Of a stretch of 64,000 bases of DNA, positions 57,562 through 64,000 are shown piece after piece. How positions within the stretch are numbered: the stretch's first letter is position 1; every line of letters begins with the position of its first letter. The stretch covers positions 1 to 64,000 of the forward strand of contig JADKKI010000020.1 of the NCBI GenBank assembly GCA_016720595.1, written 5' to 3'. The DNA is from Myxococcales bacterium. GTDB taxonomy: Bacteria > Myxococcota_A > Polyangia > Haliangiales > Haliangiaceae. Under the pieces are notes generated by a model, which was given only the letters and a program-made list of their open reading frames with translations, was not told the origin of the DNA and searched no databases. The translations under genes were made by a program, and so were the position numbers.

Positions 57562-58269
57562 TCACCGCCGGAGGTCGAGGCCCTGGCTGTGAGCCTCGCG
57601 CTTGATCAGCTCGCTGGCCTTGTCGAGCTTGAGCTGGAGCGCGGCCTCGGGGGACTGCTGGGTACCAGCCTGGCAGGCGACCAGCGCCTCGTCGAACTTG
57701 CCCTCGTTGAACAGCGACAGGCAGAGGTTCAGGAAGTACTTCGCCTCCGGGACGCGCGCGACCGCCTCGCGGAACTTTCGGCTCGCGGTGGCGAACTCCT
57801 TCTTGACGAACAGCGCGGACCCCTCGTCGTTGAGCTTCGCGGCGATCGCGGCCTGCCCGGGCGCGGCGGTGGGTGGGCTCGATTCCGGTACCAGCGGTGC
57901 TACGGCCGGCGGCTGCGCGGTTGGTGCGTCGGGAGGATGCGCGCTCTCGAACGCGGCCATGATCCGCTGGTGCTGGGTCACGGTCAGCGTGTCGCGCATG
58001 CACGCGTGTGCGGTGTTCAGATCTGCGGCGCTCCCCACGCAGGTGGTCGCGGCGGCGGTCCAGTGATCCTCGACGCAGCGGAGCGCGACGATGCCCTTGA
58101 TCCGCTCGACCTCGTCCGCGGGCGTGTGGTGACCGTCGAGGAACCGTCCCGTCGTGGCCACCGCCGCGCCGCAGTCCGGGGCTGGCGCCACGGGGGTGGC
58201 CGGCGGAGGGGAGCCCGTACAGCTCGCGAGCACGAGTGTGACCGCGAGGGTCGAGACGAAGGAGCGCAT
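57562..58269 (-). CDS. TPR-containing lipoprotein
   Basis: The 235-residue product has a lipoprotein signal (FVSTLAVTLVLASC) and a Cys-containing region (about 30-95). A Pro/Ala linker follows, then two or three TPR-like helices (GSALFVKKEFATASRKFREA, NLCLSLFNEGKFDEALVACQ). It is probably a periplasmic or outer-membrane scaffold. It lies 14 bases from the thioesterase upstream. Confidence 0.75.
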   Translation of the reverse strand: MRSFVSTLAVTLVLASCTGSPPPATPVAPAPDCGAAVATTGRFLDGHHTPADEVERIKGIVALRCVEDHWTAAATTCVGSAADLNTAHACMRDTLTVTQHQRIMAAFESAHPPDAPTAQPPAVAPLVPESSPPTAAPGQAAIAAKLNDEGSALFVKKEFATASRKFREAVARVPEAKYFLNLCLSLFNEGKFDEALVACQAGTQQSPEAALQLKLDKASELIKREAHSQGLDLRR

Positions 58270-58283
58270 CACCGGAGTCTACG

Positions 58284-58715
58284 CTACGCGCGGATCGATT
58301 CGAGCGCGCTGCGCAGCTCGGCGGGGATCGCGGTCGGCGTGCGCGTGACGCGATCGACGAACACGTGGACGAAGTGTCCGTGCGCGGCGGCCAGCGGATC
58401 CTCCTCCGAGAAGATCGCGATCCCATAGGTGACCGCCCGGTTGCCGAGGTGATCGACCCGGACGCCCGCGCGGAGCGCCTGAGGATAGGCGAGGGGGGCG
58501 TGGTACGCGCACTTCGATTCGACCACGAGCCCGATGATCGATCCGCTCGCGATGTCGAGCTTGCCGCGCTCGATCAGGAACCGATTCGCGGCCGAATCGA
58601 AGAAGCTGTAGTACGTGACGTTGTTGATGTGGCCGTAGATGTCGTTGTCCATCCACCGCGTGGTGATCGGCGTGACGTACGGATAGGCGGCGAGGGTCGG
58701 GCGTTCGGGTGGCAT
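58284..58715 (-). CDS. Acyl-CoA thioesterase (hotdog, 4HBT/YbgC type)
   Basis: The 143-residue product shows the hotdog motif TRWMDNDIYGHINNVTYYSF with the catalytic Asp in MDNDIYGHINN, then the helix FDSAANRFLIERG. It hydrolyses acyl-CoA thioesters in the cytosol; the chain length is not predictable. It begins two bases after the stop of the alcohol dehydrogenase gene, so the two are coupled. Confidence 0.88.
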   Translation of the reverse strand: MPPERPTLAAYPYVTPITTRWMDNDIYGHINNVTYYSFFDSAANRFLIERGKLDIASGSIIGLVVESKCAYHAPLAYPQALRAGVRVDHLGNRAVTYGIAIFSEEDPLAAAHGHFVHVFVDRVTRTPTAIPAELRSALESIRA

Positions 58716-58717
58716 GG

Positions 58718-60022
58718 TCACCAGTAGGTCAGGGCGCCCGCGAACAGCTCGCGGACGCAGTCGGCATCGACCTCGCACGGCGCGTTGGCGAGGAGGCGCT
58801 GCTGGGGGAGGGTCCCGGCGACCAGGTCTTCGAGATCCGCCGAGGTATAGCCGACGCCAGCGATCCCGTTGGGGAGCTCGATCGCGCGTGACAGCTCGAT
58901 CACGCGAGCGGCGAGCAGCCCACCACCCTCCGCGGGCCCGGCCCCTCGCGTCTCGGCGCCGAGCAAGGCGGCCGCTTCGAGGTGCTGCTCGGGGCAGAAC
59001 GCGCCGAACGCGCGGAACACCGCCGGCGCATTGACCCCGACCGCCATGCCGTGCGGGACGATCGGCGCTTCGGGATACCCGGCGGGCGCAAAGTCGCGGA
59101 CCCGACCAGCCACCGCGTACGCCATCGCGTGAGGTGCATGGACCCCCGCGTTCCCGAAGGCGATGCCGGCGAGGGTGGCCGCCCACATGATCTGCTCTCG
59201 CGCCTCGAGATCTCCGACGTCACGCACGGCACGCACGAGGTAGCGCGCGGCGAGCCGGATCGCCTCGCGACAGCCGAGGTCGCTCCACGGGTTCTTGCCC
59301 TGACTCATCGGACGCGCGCTCGGGGCCGAGGGGGCCACGCGTTGCGCGTACGAGCGCGCGGTGAACGATTCGAGGGCGTGGCAGAGCACGTCCATGCCGC
59401 TCGCGGCGACCACGGCCGAGGGCAGCGTGGCGGTGGTGCGCGGATCGACGATCGCCTCGGTCGGGCGCAGGCGCGGCGAGGCGATGCCGGTCTTGGCGTG
59501 GTGCGCGAGCCAATCGAAGATCGCGATCCCGGTGACCTCGCTGCCGGTGCCGCAGGTGGTGGGGCAGGCGATGTGCGGCGCGAGTGGACCCGGGATCGGG
59601 CGAGCGTCGCCGAGCGGGGCGTTGACGTAGGTGCGGAGCGACGCTGGGTGACTGGCGAGGAGATTGGCGGCCTTGCACGTATCGATCACGGAGCCCCCGC
59701 CGAGCGAGACGTAGCCATCGGGGCGGGCCTCGCGGGCGAACTGCGCCGCGGCCTCGAACGTGGCGTCGGTGGGCTCGATCGCCACGGCATCGAACACGAT
59801 CGCGTCGAGGCCCGCGGCGGCGAGCGCGTGGGCGACCTCGTGAAACCACGGCGAGGCGCGGAGCCGTGGATCGGTGAACAGCGCGACCCGGCGCATGCCG
59901 AGTGCGCGGGCGCGATCGCCGACCTCCGCCAGGGCACCGCGACCGAACGTGACGCGCGAGGCATCGACGGTGAACGCGGTCTCGCAGCCGGCGGCGAGGG
60001 CGGCGAGGTGGCGGCAGGTCAC
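58718..60022 (-). CDS. Iron-containing alcohol dehydrogenase, hydroxyacid-oxoacid transhydrogenase type
   Basis: The 434-residue product opens [20 protein letters not shown], the N-terminal signature of the ADHFE1/HOT branch. The nucleotide region follows ([19 protein letters not shown]), with [13 protein letters not shown] and metal-binding segments including [16 protein letters not shown] and [12 protein letters not shown]. Members interconvert 4-hydroxybutyrate and 2-oxoglutarate with succinic semialdehyde and 2-hydroxyglutarate. The start is GTG 60022, since the homology opens there. Translation is probably coupled to the thioesterase. Confidence 0.88.
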   Translation of the reverse strand: MTCRHLAALAAGCETAFTVDASRVTFGRGALAEVGDRARALGMRRVALFTDPRLRASPWFHEVAHALAAAGLDAIVFDAVAIEPTDATFEAAAQFAREARPDGYVSLGGGSVIDTCKAANLLASHPASLRTYVNAPLGDARPIPGPLAPHIACPTTCGTGSEVTGIAIFDWLAHHAKTGIASPRLRPTEAIVDPRTTATLPSAVVAASGMDVLCHALESFTARSYAQRVAPSAPSARPMSQGKNPWSDLGCREAIRLAARYLVRAVRDVGDLEAREQIMWAATLAGIAFGNAGVHAPHAMAYAVAGRVRDFAPAGYPEAPIVPHGMAVGVNAPAVFRAFGAFCPEQHLEAAALLGAETRGAGPAEGGGLLAARVIELSRAIELPNGIAGVGYTSADLEDLVAGTLPQQRLLANAPCEVDADCVRELFAGALTYW

Positions 60023-60075
60023 CCGCCGAGCTTCGCCCGGCGGCGGCGCGGGATCCACCGCACACCGCCGATAGC

Positions 60076-60492
60076 TCAGCGACGGCCGAACAGCGCGGGC
60101 TCGAGCCGTGCGGCCTCGGCGCGACACCCGGCGGCCTCGGTCGTGCGCCCCATCTCTTCGAGCACACACGCCTTCGCGAAGTACGTCATCCCGAGCGGCT
60201 CGAGAGCGAGCGCATGATCCAGATCCGCGATCGCCTCCTCGTGTTCGCGGCGTGCTGCACGGATCTTCCCGCGCCCGACAAACGCCGAGACGCAACGTGG
60301 ATCGAGCTCGAGGGCGCGAGCGTAGTGGTCGAGCGCGGCCTCGGACTGACCGAGATCGTCGAGCAAAAATCCTGCCTGACTCCAGGCGGCCGCATCGCTC
60401 CCGAGGTGGGGCTGGAGGAGGGAGAGCGCGCGCTCCTCATCCTCATCGAGGAGCGCCTCCTCGATCGCCGCGCGCACCGCTCTCGGGATCAT
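60076..60492 (-). CDS. TPR-repeat protein
   Basis: The 138-residue product is made of three to four TPR helices pairs ([59 protein letters not shown]). It is cytosolic with no signal. It is probably a protein-interaction adaptor; the partner is unknown. ATG 60492 is used. Confidence 0.8.
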   Translation of the reverse strand: MIPRAVRAAIEEALLDEDEERALSLLQPHLGSDAAAWSQAGFLLDDLGQSEAALDHYARALELDPRCVSAFVGRGKIRAARREHEEAIADLDHALALEPLGMTYFAKACVLEEMGRTTEAAGCRAEAARLEPALFGRR

Positions 60493-60699
60493 CACTCTCC
60501 AGCCTACTGCAAGCGCGACTACGAGGGGCTCGCAGGCCGTTCCCTCTCGACACACCGCGCGTCGGCGCCCGGTGCAGGGCGCGCTCTTCCGCGCAGGACG
60601 ATGTATGCAAGTCGCCTGTTGCCGTCGCTGCCGTTGGGCACCTCACCAGGATTTCGGGGAGGCCCGTTCTTGCACAGCTCCCGCGCAGGAGGGACCGCC

Positions 60700-60987
60700 A
60701 TGAATGTAAGCGCACAAGATCTCCGGTGGCAGTCGGGTACCACGCGTTGCCTACGGATCCGCAGGCTGGTGATCACGGACGACGAGGCCCAGGGCCAGCA
60801 GCTCGCGGAGCGACGCGACACCGCGGTGGTGGCGACGCCGCGCGAGCTGATGTTCCTGCTCGCCGGAGACCACCGGCTGGTCGCCACCGTGGTGCTCGCC
60901 GGCCGGTTCGCCTTCGATGACGAGCTCGCCGCGCTCGTGCACGCCGAGTGCCCCGAGCTCGGGGTGGAGCGTCTCGGGGCGAACTGA
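60700..60987 (+). CDS. Hypothetical protein
   Basis: The 95-residue product starts MNVSAQDLRWQSGTTRCLRI with an excellent AGGAGG upstream of ATG 60700. It is alpha/beta in appearance (LVITDDEAQGQQLAERRDTA, HRLVATVVLAGRFAFDDELA). No domain is recognised. Confidence 0.65.
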   Translation: MNVSAQDLRWQSGTTRCLRIRRLVITDDEAQGQQLAERRDTAVVATPRELMFLLAGDHRLVATVVLAGRFAFDDELAALVHAECPELGVERLGAN

Positions 60988-61063
60988 GCGGTGCTGCGGT
61001 CACTCGTCGGATGCGCGCGTGCGTTCCAGAGCAGGACGCGCGGGCCGTGCTACCACCGGCCGC

Positions 61064-62329
61064 GTGACCTCGGAGACTCACCGCGCGATCGACGCCGTCT
61101 GGCGGATCGAGTCAGCGCGCCTGATCGCGGGGCTCGCCCGGATCGTGCGAGACGTCGGGCTCGCGGAGGAGCTCGCGCAGGACGCCCTGGTGAAGGCGCT
61201 GGAGAGCTGGCCCGCGGCCGGGATCCCCGAGAACCCGGGCGCCTGGCTGATGACGACCGCGCGCCACCGGGCGATCGATCACCTGCGGCGCGGCAAGCGG
61301 ACCGAGCGCAAGCACGAGGAGCTCGGGATCGAGCTGGCGGAGCTCGAGCAACAAGTCCCTGATCTCGACGCGCGGATCGACGACGACATCGGCGACGACC
61401 TGCTGAGGCTCGTGTTCACCTCGTGCCATCCCCTGCTGTCCACCGAGGGTCGCGTCGCGCTCACGCTCCGGCTGCTCGGCGGGCTCAGCACCGAAGAGAT
61501 CGCGCGGGCCTTCCTCGTCCCCGAGGCCACGGTCGCGCAGCGGATCGTGCGCGCGAAGCGGACGCTCGCGGATGCGAAGGTTCCGTTCGAGGTGCCGCGC
61601 GGCGACGAGCTCGGCCCGCGGATCGCCTCGGTCCTCGAGGTGATCTACCTGGTGTTCAACGAGGGCTACTCGGCGACGGTGGGGGAGGACTGGATGCGAC
61701 CCGGGCTGTGCGAGGACGCGCTCCGGCTCGGGCGGATCCTCGCCGGGCTCGCGCCCACCCAGGCCGAGGTGCACGGCCTGGTCGCGCTGATGGAGCTCCA
61801 GGCCTCGCGGATCGGGGCACGGACCACGGCGAGCGGCACGCCGATCCTCCTGCTCGACCAGCAACGTGGCCTGTGGGACCAGCTGCTGATCCGCCGCGGC
61901 CTCGCCGCCCTCGCGCGCGGCGAGGAGCTCGCGCCGGCGGGCACGCGTGGACCCTACGTCCTCCAGGCGGCGATCGCGGCGTGTCATGCGCGAGCACGGA
62001 TGGCGGCGGACACCGACTGGGTCAGGATCGCGGCCCTGTACGCGATGCTGGTGATCGCGATGCCCTCGCCGGTGATCGAGCTCAATCGCGCGGTCGCCGT
62101 GGGGATGGCGTTCGGCCCCACGCTCGCGCTCGAGCTCGTGGATGCGCTCGTCGAGGACGAGGCGCTCGATGGCTATCACCTGCTGTTCGCCGTACGTGCT
62201 GATCTGCTCGCGAAGCTCGGTCGTCTCGAGGAGGCACGGCACGATCTCGAGCGCGCGGCGGCGCTGACCCGCAACGGGCGGGAGCGCGAGCTCCTGCTCG
62301 CCCGCGCCGCCTCGTACCCGGCCCCGTGA
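61064..62329 (+). CDS. ECF sigma factor with C-terminal TPR-like extension (ECF42 type)
   Basis: The 421-residue product has sigma-2 (about 5-75, GLARIVRDVGLAEELAQDAL, GAWLMTTARHRAIDHLRRGK) and sigma-4 (about 110-165, RLLGGLSTEEIARAFLVPEA). A helical extension of about 240 residues follows (EVIYLVFNEGYSA, LCEDALRLGRILAGL, ELNRAVAVGMAFGP). This is the ECF42/DUF6596 architecture, in which the extension controls activity. Such genes are usually next to a YCII/DGPF-domain gene; none is seen here. The start is GTG 61064, opening the conserved region. Confidence 0.88.
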   Translation: MTSETHRAIDAVWRIESARLIAGLARIVRDVGLAEELAQDALVKALESWPAAGIPENPGAWLMTTARHRAIDHLRRGKRTERKHEELGIELAELEQQVPDLDARIDDDIGDDLLRLVFTSCHPLLSTEGRVALTLRLLGGLSTEEIARAFLVPEATVAQRIVRAKRTLADAKVPFEVPRGDELGPRIASVLEVIYLVFNEGYSATVGEDWMRPGLCEDALRLGRILAGLAPTQAEVHGLVALMELQASRIGARTTASGTPILLLDQQRGLWDQLLIRRGLAALARGEELAPAGTRGPYVLQAAIAACHARARMAADTDWVRIAALYAMLVIAMPSPVIELNRAVAVGMAFGPTLALELVDALVEDEALDGYHLLFAVRADLLAKLGRLEEARHDLERAAALTRNGRERELLLARAASYPAP

Positions 62330-62368
62330 TCGGCCCCCGCGCCATCGCCTGTCGGGTGATACTGAGGC

Positions 62369-62773
62369 ATGGCTGCTCCCGGCGCCCCGTCTCCCGTCCG
62401 CTGCGTTCGCTGCGGTGCACCCGGTGTCTGGCACGCCCAGGCGAACCAGTGGGGGTGCGATCACTGTCGCGATCTGATCGGCGGGCCACCGCAGTTCCCG
62501 GCGCCCTACGCCGTGGCGATGCCGCCGGGGCCGTTCGCGACGCAGCCGGTGCCGAAGTGCCCGCGGTGCTGGGGGGATGGCACCTGGCACGCTCAGATCG
62601 GCAAGTGGGGCTGTGATCGCTGCAAGAGCTACCTCGATCCAGCGGTGATCGCGGGTGCCCAGGCCAGCGCCGCAGCGAGTGATGCGGGCCTGAAGGTCGC
62701 GAAGTTCCTGCTCTGGTTGATCCTGTTGATCGCCCTGATCGCGGTCAAGGTCGCGCTGCGGAGCCACCGCTGA
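62369..62773 (+). CDS. Double zinc-ribbon, single-helix membrane protein
   Basis: The 134-residue product has two short ribbons (CVRCGAPGVWHAQ with CDHC; CPRCWGDGTWHAQIGKWG with CDRC) joined by a Pro-rich linker. A C-terminal transmembrane helix ends it (FLLWLILLIALIAVKVAL). The CxxC pairs should bind zinc. It is a tail-anchored protein of unknown role. Confidence 0.75.
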   Translation: MAAPGAPSPVRCVRCGAPGVWHAQANQWGCDHCRDLIGGPPQFPAPYAVAMPPGPFATQPVPKCPRCWGDGTWHAQIGKWGCDRCKSYLDPAVIAGAQASAAASDAGLKVAKFLLWLILLIALIAVKVALRSHR

Positions 62774-62799
62774 CGGCCGGCGGTTCCAGACCCCAGGTC

Positions 62800-63390
62800 G
62801 TGCTGTTCGACATCGGGGGCGTGCTGCTGACCAACGGGTGGGATCACGTCTCGCGTGGCCGCGCTGCCGAGGCGTTCGGCCTTGACGACGGCTTCGAGGC
62901 CCGGCACGCGCTGCTCGCCCTCGATCTCGACACCGCGCAGATCACCCTCGACTCGTACCTCGATCGCGTGGTGTTCGATCGACCGCGTTCGTTCACGCGC
63001 GAGGCGTTCCTCGCCTTCATCCACGCCGAGTCGCAGCCGTTCCCGGAGACGCTCGCCGTGCTCGACGAGGTGGTGGCCACCGGACGCTACGTGGTGGTGG
63101 CGCTCAACAACGAGTCACGCGAGCTCAACGCTCACCGGATCACGACCTTCGATCTGGCCCGGCGGTTCGATGCGTTCCTGTCCTCGTGCTATCTCGGGAT
63201 GAGCAAGCCGGATCCGGGGATCTACGTGCGGATGCTCGAGATCCTGCAGCGCCCCGCGGAGGCGTGCGTGTTCGTCGACGATCGCGCGCACAACGTGGCG
63301 ACGGCGGTGGAGCTCGGGATCCACGGGATCCAGCACGCGAGCGCGCCCACCACGCGCGAGGCGCTCCGCGCCGCCGGCGTACAGATCTGA
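62800..63390 (+). CDS. HAD-superfamily hydrolase
   Basis: The 196-residue product has motif I FDIGGVLL, in which the second aspartate of the usual DxDG is Gly, as in many HAD dehalogenase-like sugar phosphatases. It also has motif II VVALNNES, motif III GMSKPDPGIYVRML (Lys), and motif IV CVFVDDRAHNV. It should be a small-molecule phosphatase. The start is GTG 62800; the frame is open a little further upstream. Confidence 0.87.
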   Translation: MLFDIGGVLLTNGWDHVSRGRAAEAFGLDDGFEARHALLALDLDTAQITLDSYLDRVVFDRPRSFTREAFLAFIHAESQPFPETLAVLDEVVATGRYVVVALNNESRELNAHRITTFDLARRFDAFLSSCYLGMSKPDPGIYVRMLEILQRPAEACVFVDDRAHNVATAVELGIHGIQHASAPTTREALRAAGVQI

Positions 63391-63432
63391 GCCGGCCGCG
63401 AGGTCGACCTCGGCCACCCGTCGACATTCTCC

Positions 63433-64000
63433 TCAGGCCGGCCAGGGGAGCGTGCAATCGGGGGCGTTGATCGGGGTGCCGCGGGAGCTGTGCAGCGGGA
63501 TCACGCCGGCCCAGTACGGGAGGGCAAGGTCGCTGCCCTCGTCGGCGAGTGGCGGCCCAGAGCGCGCCTTGGCGGAGGCCTCGGTGATCGCGAGGCCGAG
63601 CACCGAGGTCGCAGCGAGCTCCTTGTCATTCGGCGGGCGGCACGCGGCGGAGCGGCCGGGGACGACGCGATCGATCAAGGCGGCGAGTGCGGCGAGCTTG
63701 GTCGGCGTGTCCTCGACGAGCGTCGCCGTGCCGAACAGCACGACCGAGCGATAGTTGACCGAGTGATGGAACGCGGTGCGGGACAGCACCAGCGCATCGA
63801 GAAGCGTCACGCAGATCGAGACCTCGATGCCCTGCGCGAGCGATCTCAGCATGTGGCTCGCGGCCGAGCCGTGGATGTAGAGGTGGTCGCCGACGCGCAC
63901 GTGGGTCGTGGGGATCACGACGGGGCCGTGCTCCGATGCGAAGCCGACGTGGCAGATCAGGGCCTCGTCGAGGATCGCGTCGATCTGGGCGCGCTCGTGG
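63433..64000 (-). CDS. Pyridoxamine-5'-phosphate-oxidase-family flavin-binding protein (5' end outside window)
   Basis: The visible 189 residues include HERAQIDAILDEALICHVGF, VVIPTTHVRVGDHLYIHGSA, then CVTLLDALVLSRTAFHHSVN and YRSVVLFGTATLVED. This is the FMN-binding split-barrel fold of PNPOx-like proteins. The frame continues past base 64,000 without a start. The substrate is unknown. Confidence 0.82.
   Translation of the reverse strand, partial: HERAQIDAILDEALICHVGFASEHGPVVIPTTHVRVGDHLYIHGSAASHMLRSLAQGIEVSICVTLLDALVLSRTAFHHSVNYRSVVLFGTATLVEDTPTKLAALAALIDRVVPGRSAACRPPNDKELAATSVLGLAITEASAKARSGPPLADEGSDLALPYWAGVIPLHSSRGTPINAPDCTLPWPA

Noticed and set aside
60493..60699. Gap before the hypothetical gene at 60,700, checked for RNA genes
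   Set aside because: No tRNA-like fold or terminator hairpin recognised by eye.
61112..62767. 551-codon minus-strand ORF opposite the ECF sigma gene
   Set aside because: Antisense shadow of the sigma factor and zinc-ribbon gene.

Overview
The window comes from a high-GC, gene-dense chromosome. The mix of genes points to a myxobacterium or a close relative in the former Deltaproteobacteria: many lipobox lipoproteins, giant PAS/GAF hybrid kinases, Ser/Thr kinase-TPR fusions, an RCC1-repeat lipoprotein, a sigma factor resembling Myxococcus CorE, and an M13 peptidase. This is inferred from gene content; no marker gene or rRNA is present, and I saw no tRNA gene, CRISPR array or intact transposase.

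Layout. Bases 1-30,000 are an accessory-looking half. They open with a broken RCC1-repeat lipoprotein, then a PAS-LuxR regulator divergent from a signalling operon (2.8-11.7 kb). That operon holds a five-PAS/GAF hybrid kinase with four receiver domains, a lone receiver, and a REC-PAS-kinase whose reading frame shifts into receivers plus an EAL domain. It looks like a phosphorelay feeding c-di-GMP breakdown. From 11.7 to 30 kb come secreted or lipoprotein hypotheticals, a multiply frameshifted HELFH metallopeptidase, a lower-GC NHL-repeat gene of acidobacterial style, a small repeat-containing Gly-Gly peptide and a broken Ser/Thr kinase. A short interspersed element of about 180 bp, carrying four ordered TGTCCGA direct repeats, occurs in three near-full copies, one 5'-truncated copy and two fragments. 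Several copies lie directly against truncated genes. Frameshifts are concentrated in this half.

Bases 30,000-48,000 are mostly intact and dominated by metal handling. They carry a phytochelatin synthase with a C-terminal extension, an M13 peptidase, a haem-binding-type CxxCH protein, two small Cys- or His-containing secreted proteins, a CDF exporter, a complete CzcCBA-type RND operon with a small Cys-rich leader protein, an EamA transporter with a His-rich tail, and a frameshifted cupredoxin. A PAS kinase split into two overlapping ORFs, a Gly-Gly bacteriocin-like peptide and a 5'-truncated superoxide dismutase lie among them.

Bases 48,000-64,000 hold a GAF/PAS kinase split at an ATGA overlap and a REC-PAS-kinase-REC protein. 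A long co-directional minus-strand run follows: TPR protein, HOT-type alcohol dehydrogenase, thioesterase, TPR lipoprotein, PI-PLC, DHFR-like protein, a 52-residue metallothionein-like peptide, a CorE-like Cys-rich ECF sigma factor, and a penicillin-acylase-family protein. The plus strand then carries a small hypothetical, a TPR-tailed ECF sigma factor, a zinc-ribbon membrane protein and a HAD hydrolase, and the window ends inside a flavin-binding split-barrel gene. The metallothionein/sigma pair is the most interesting unit: a candidate self-contained metal-sensing and metal-buffering operon that may serve the nearby export genes.
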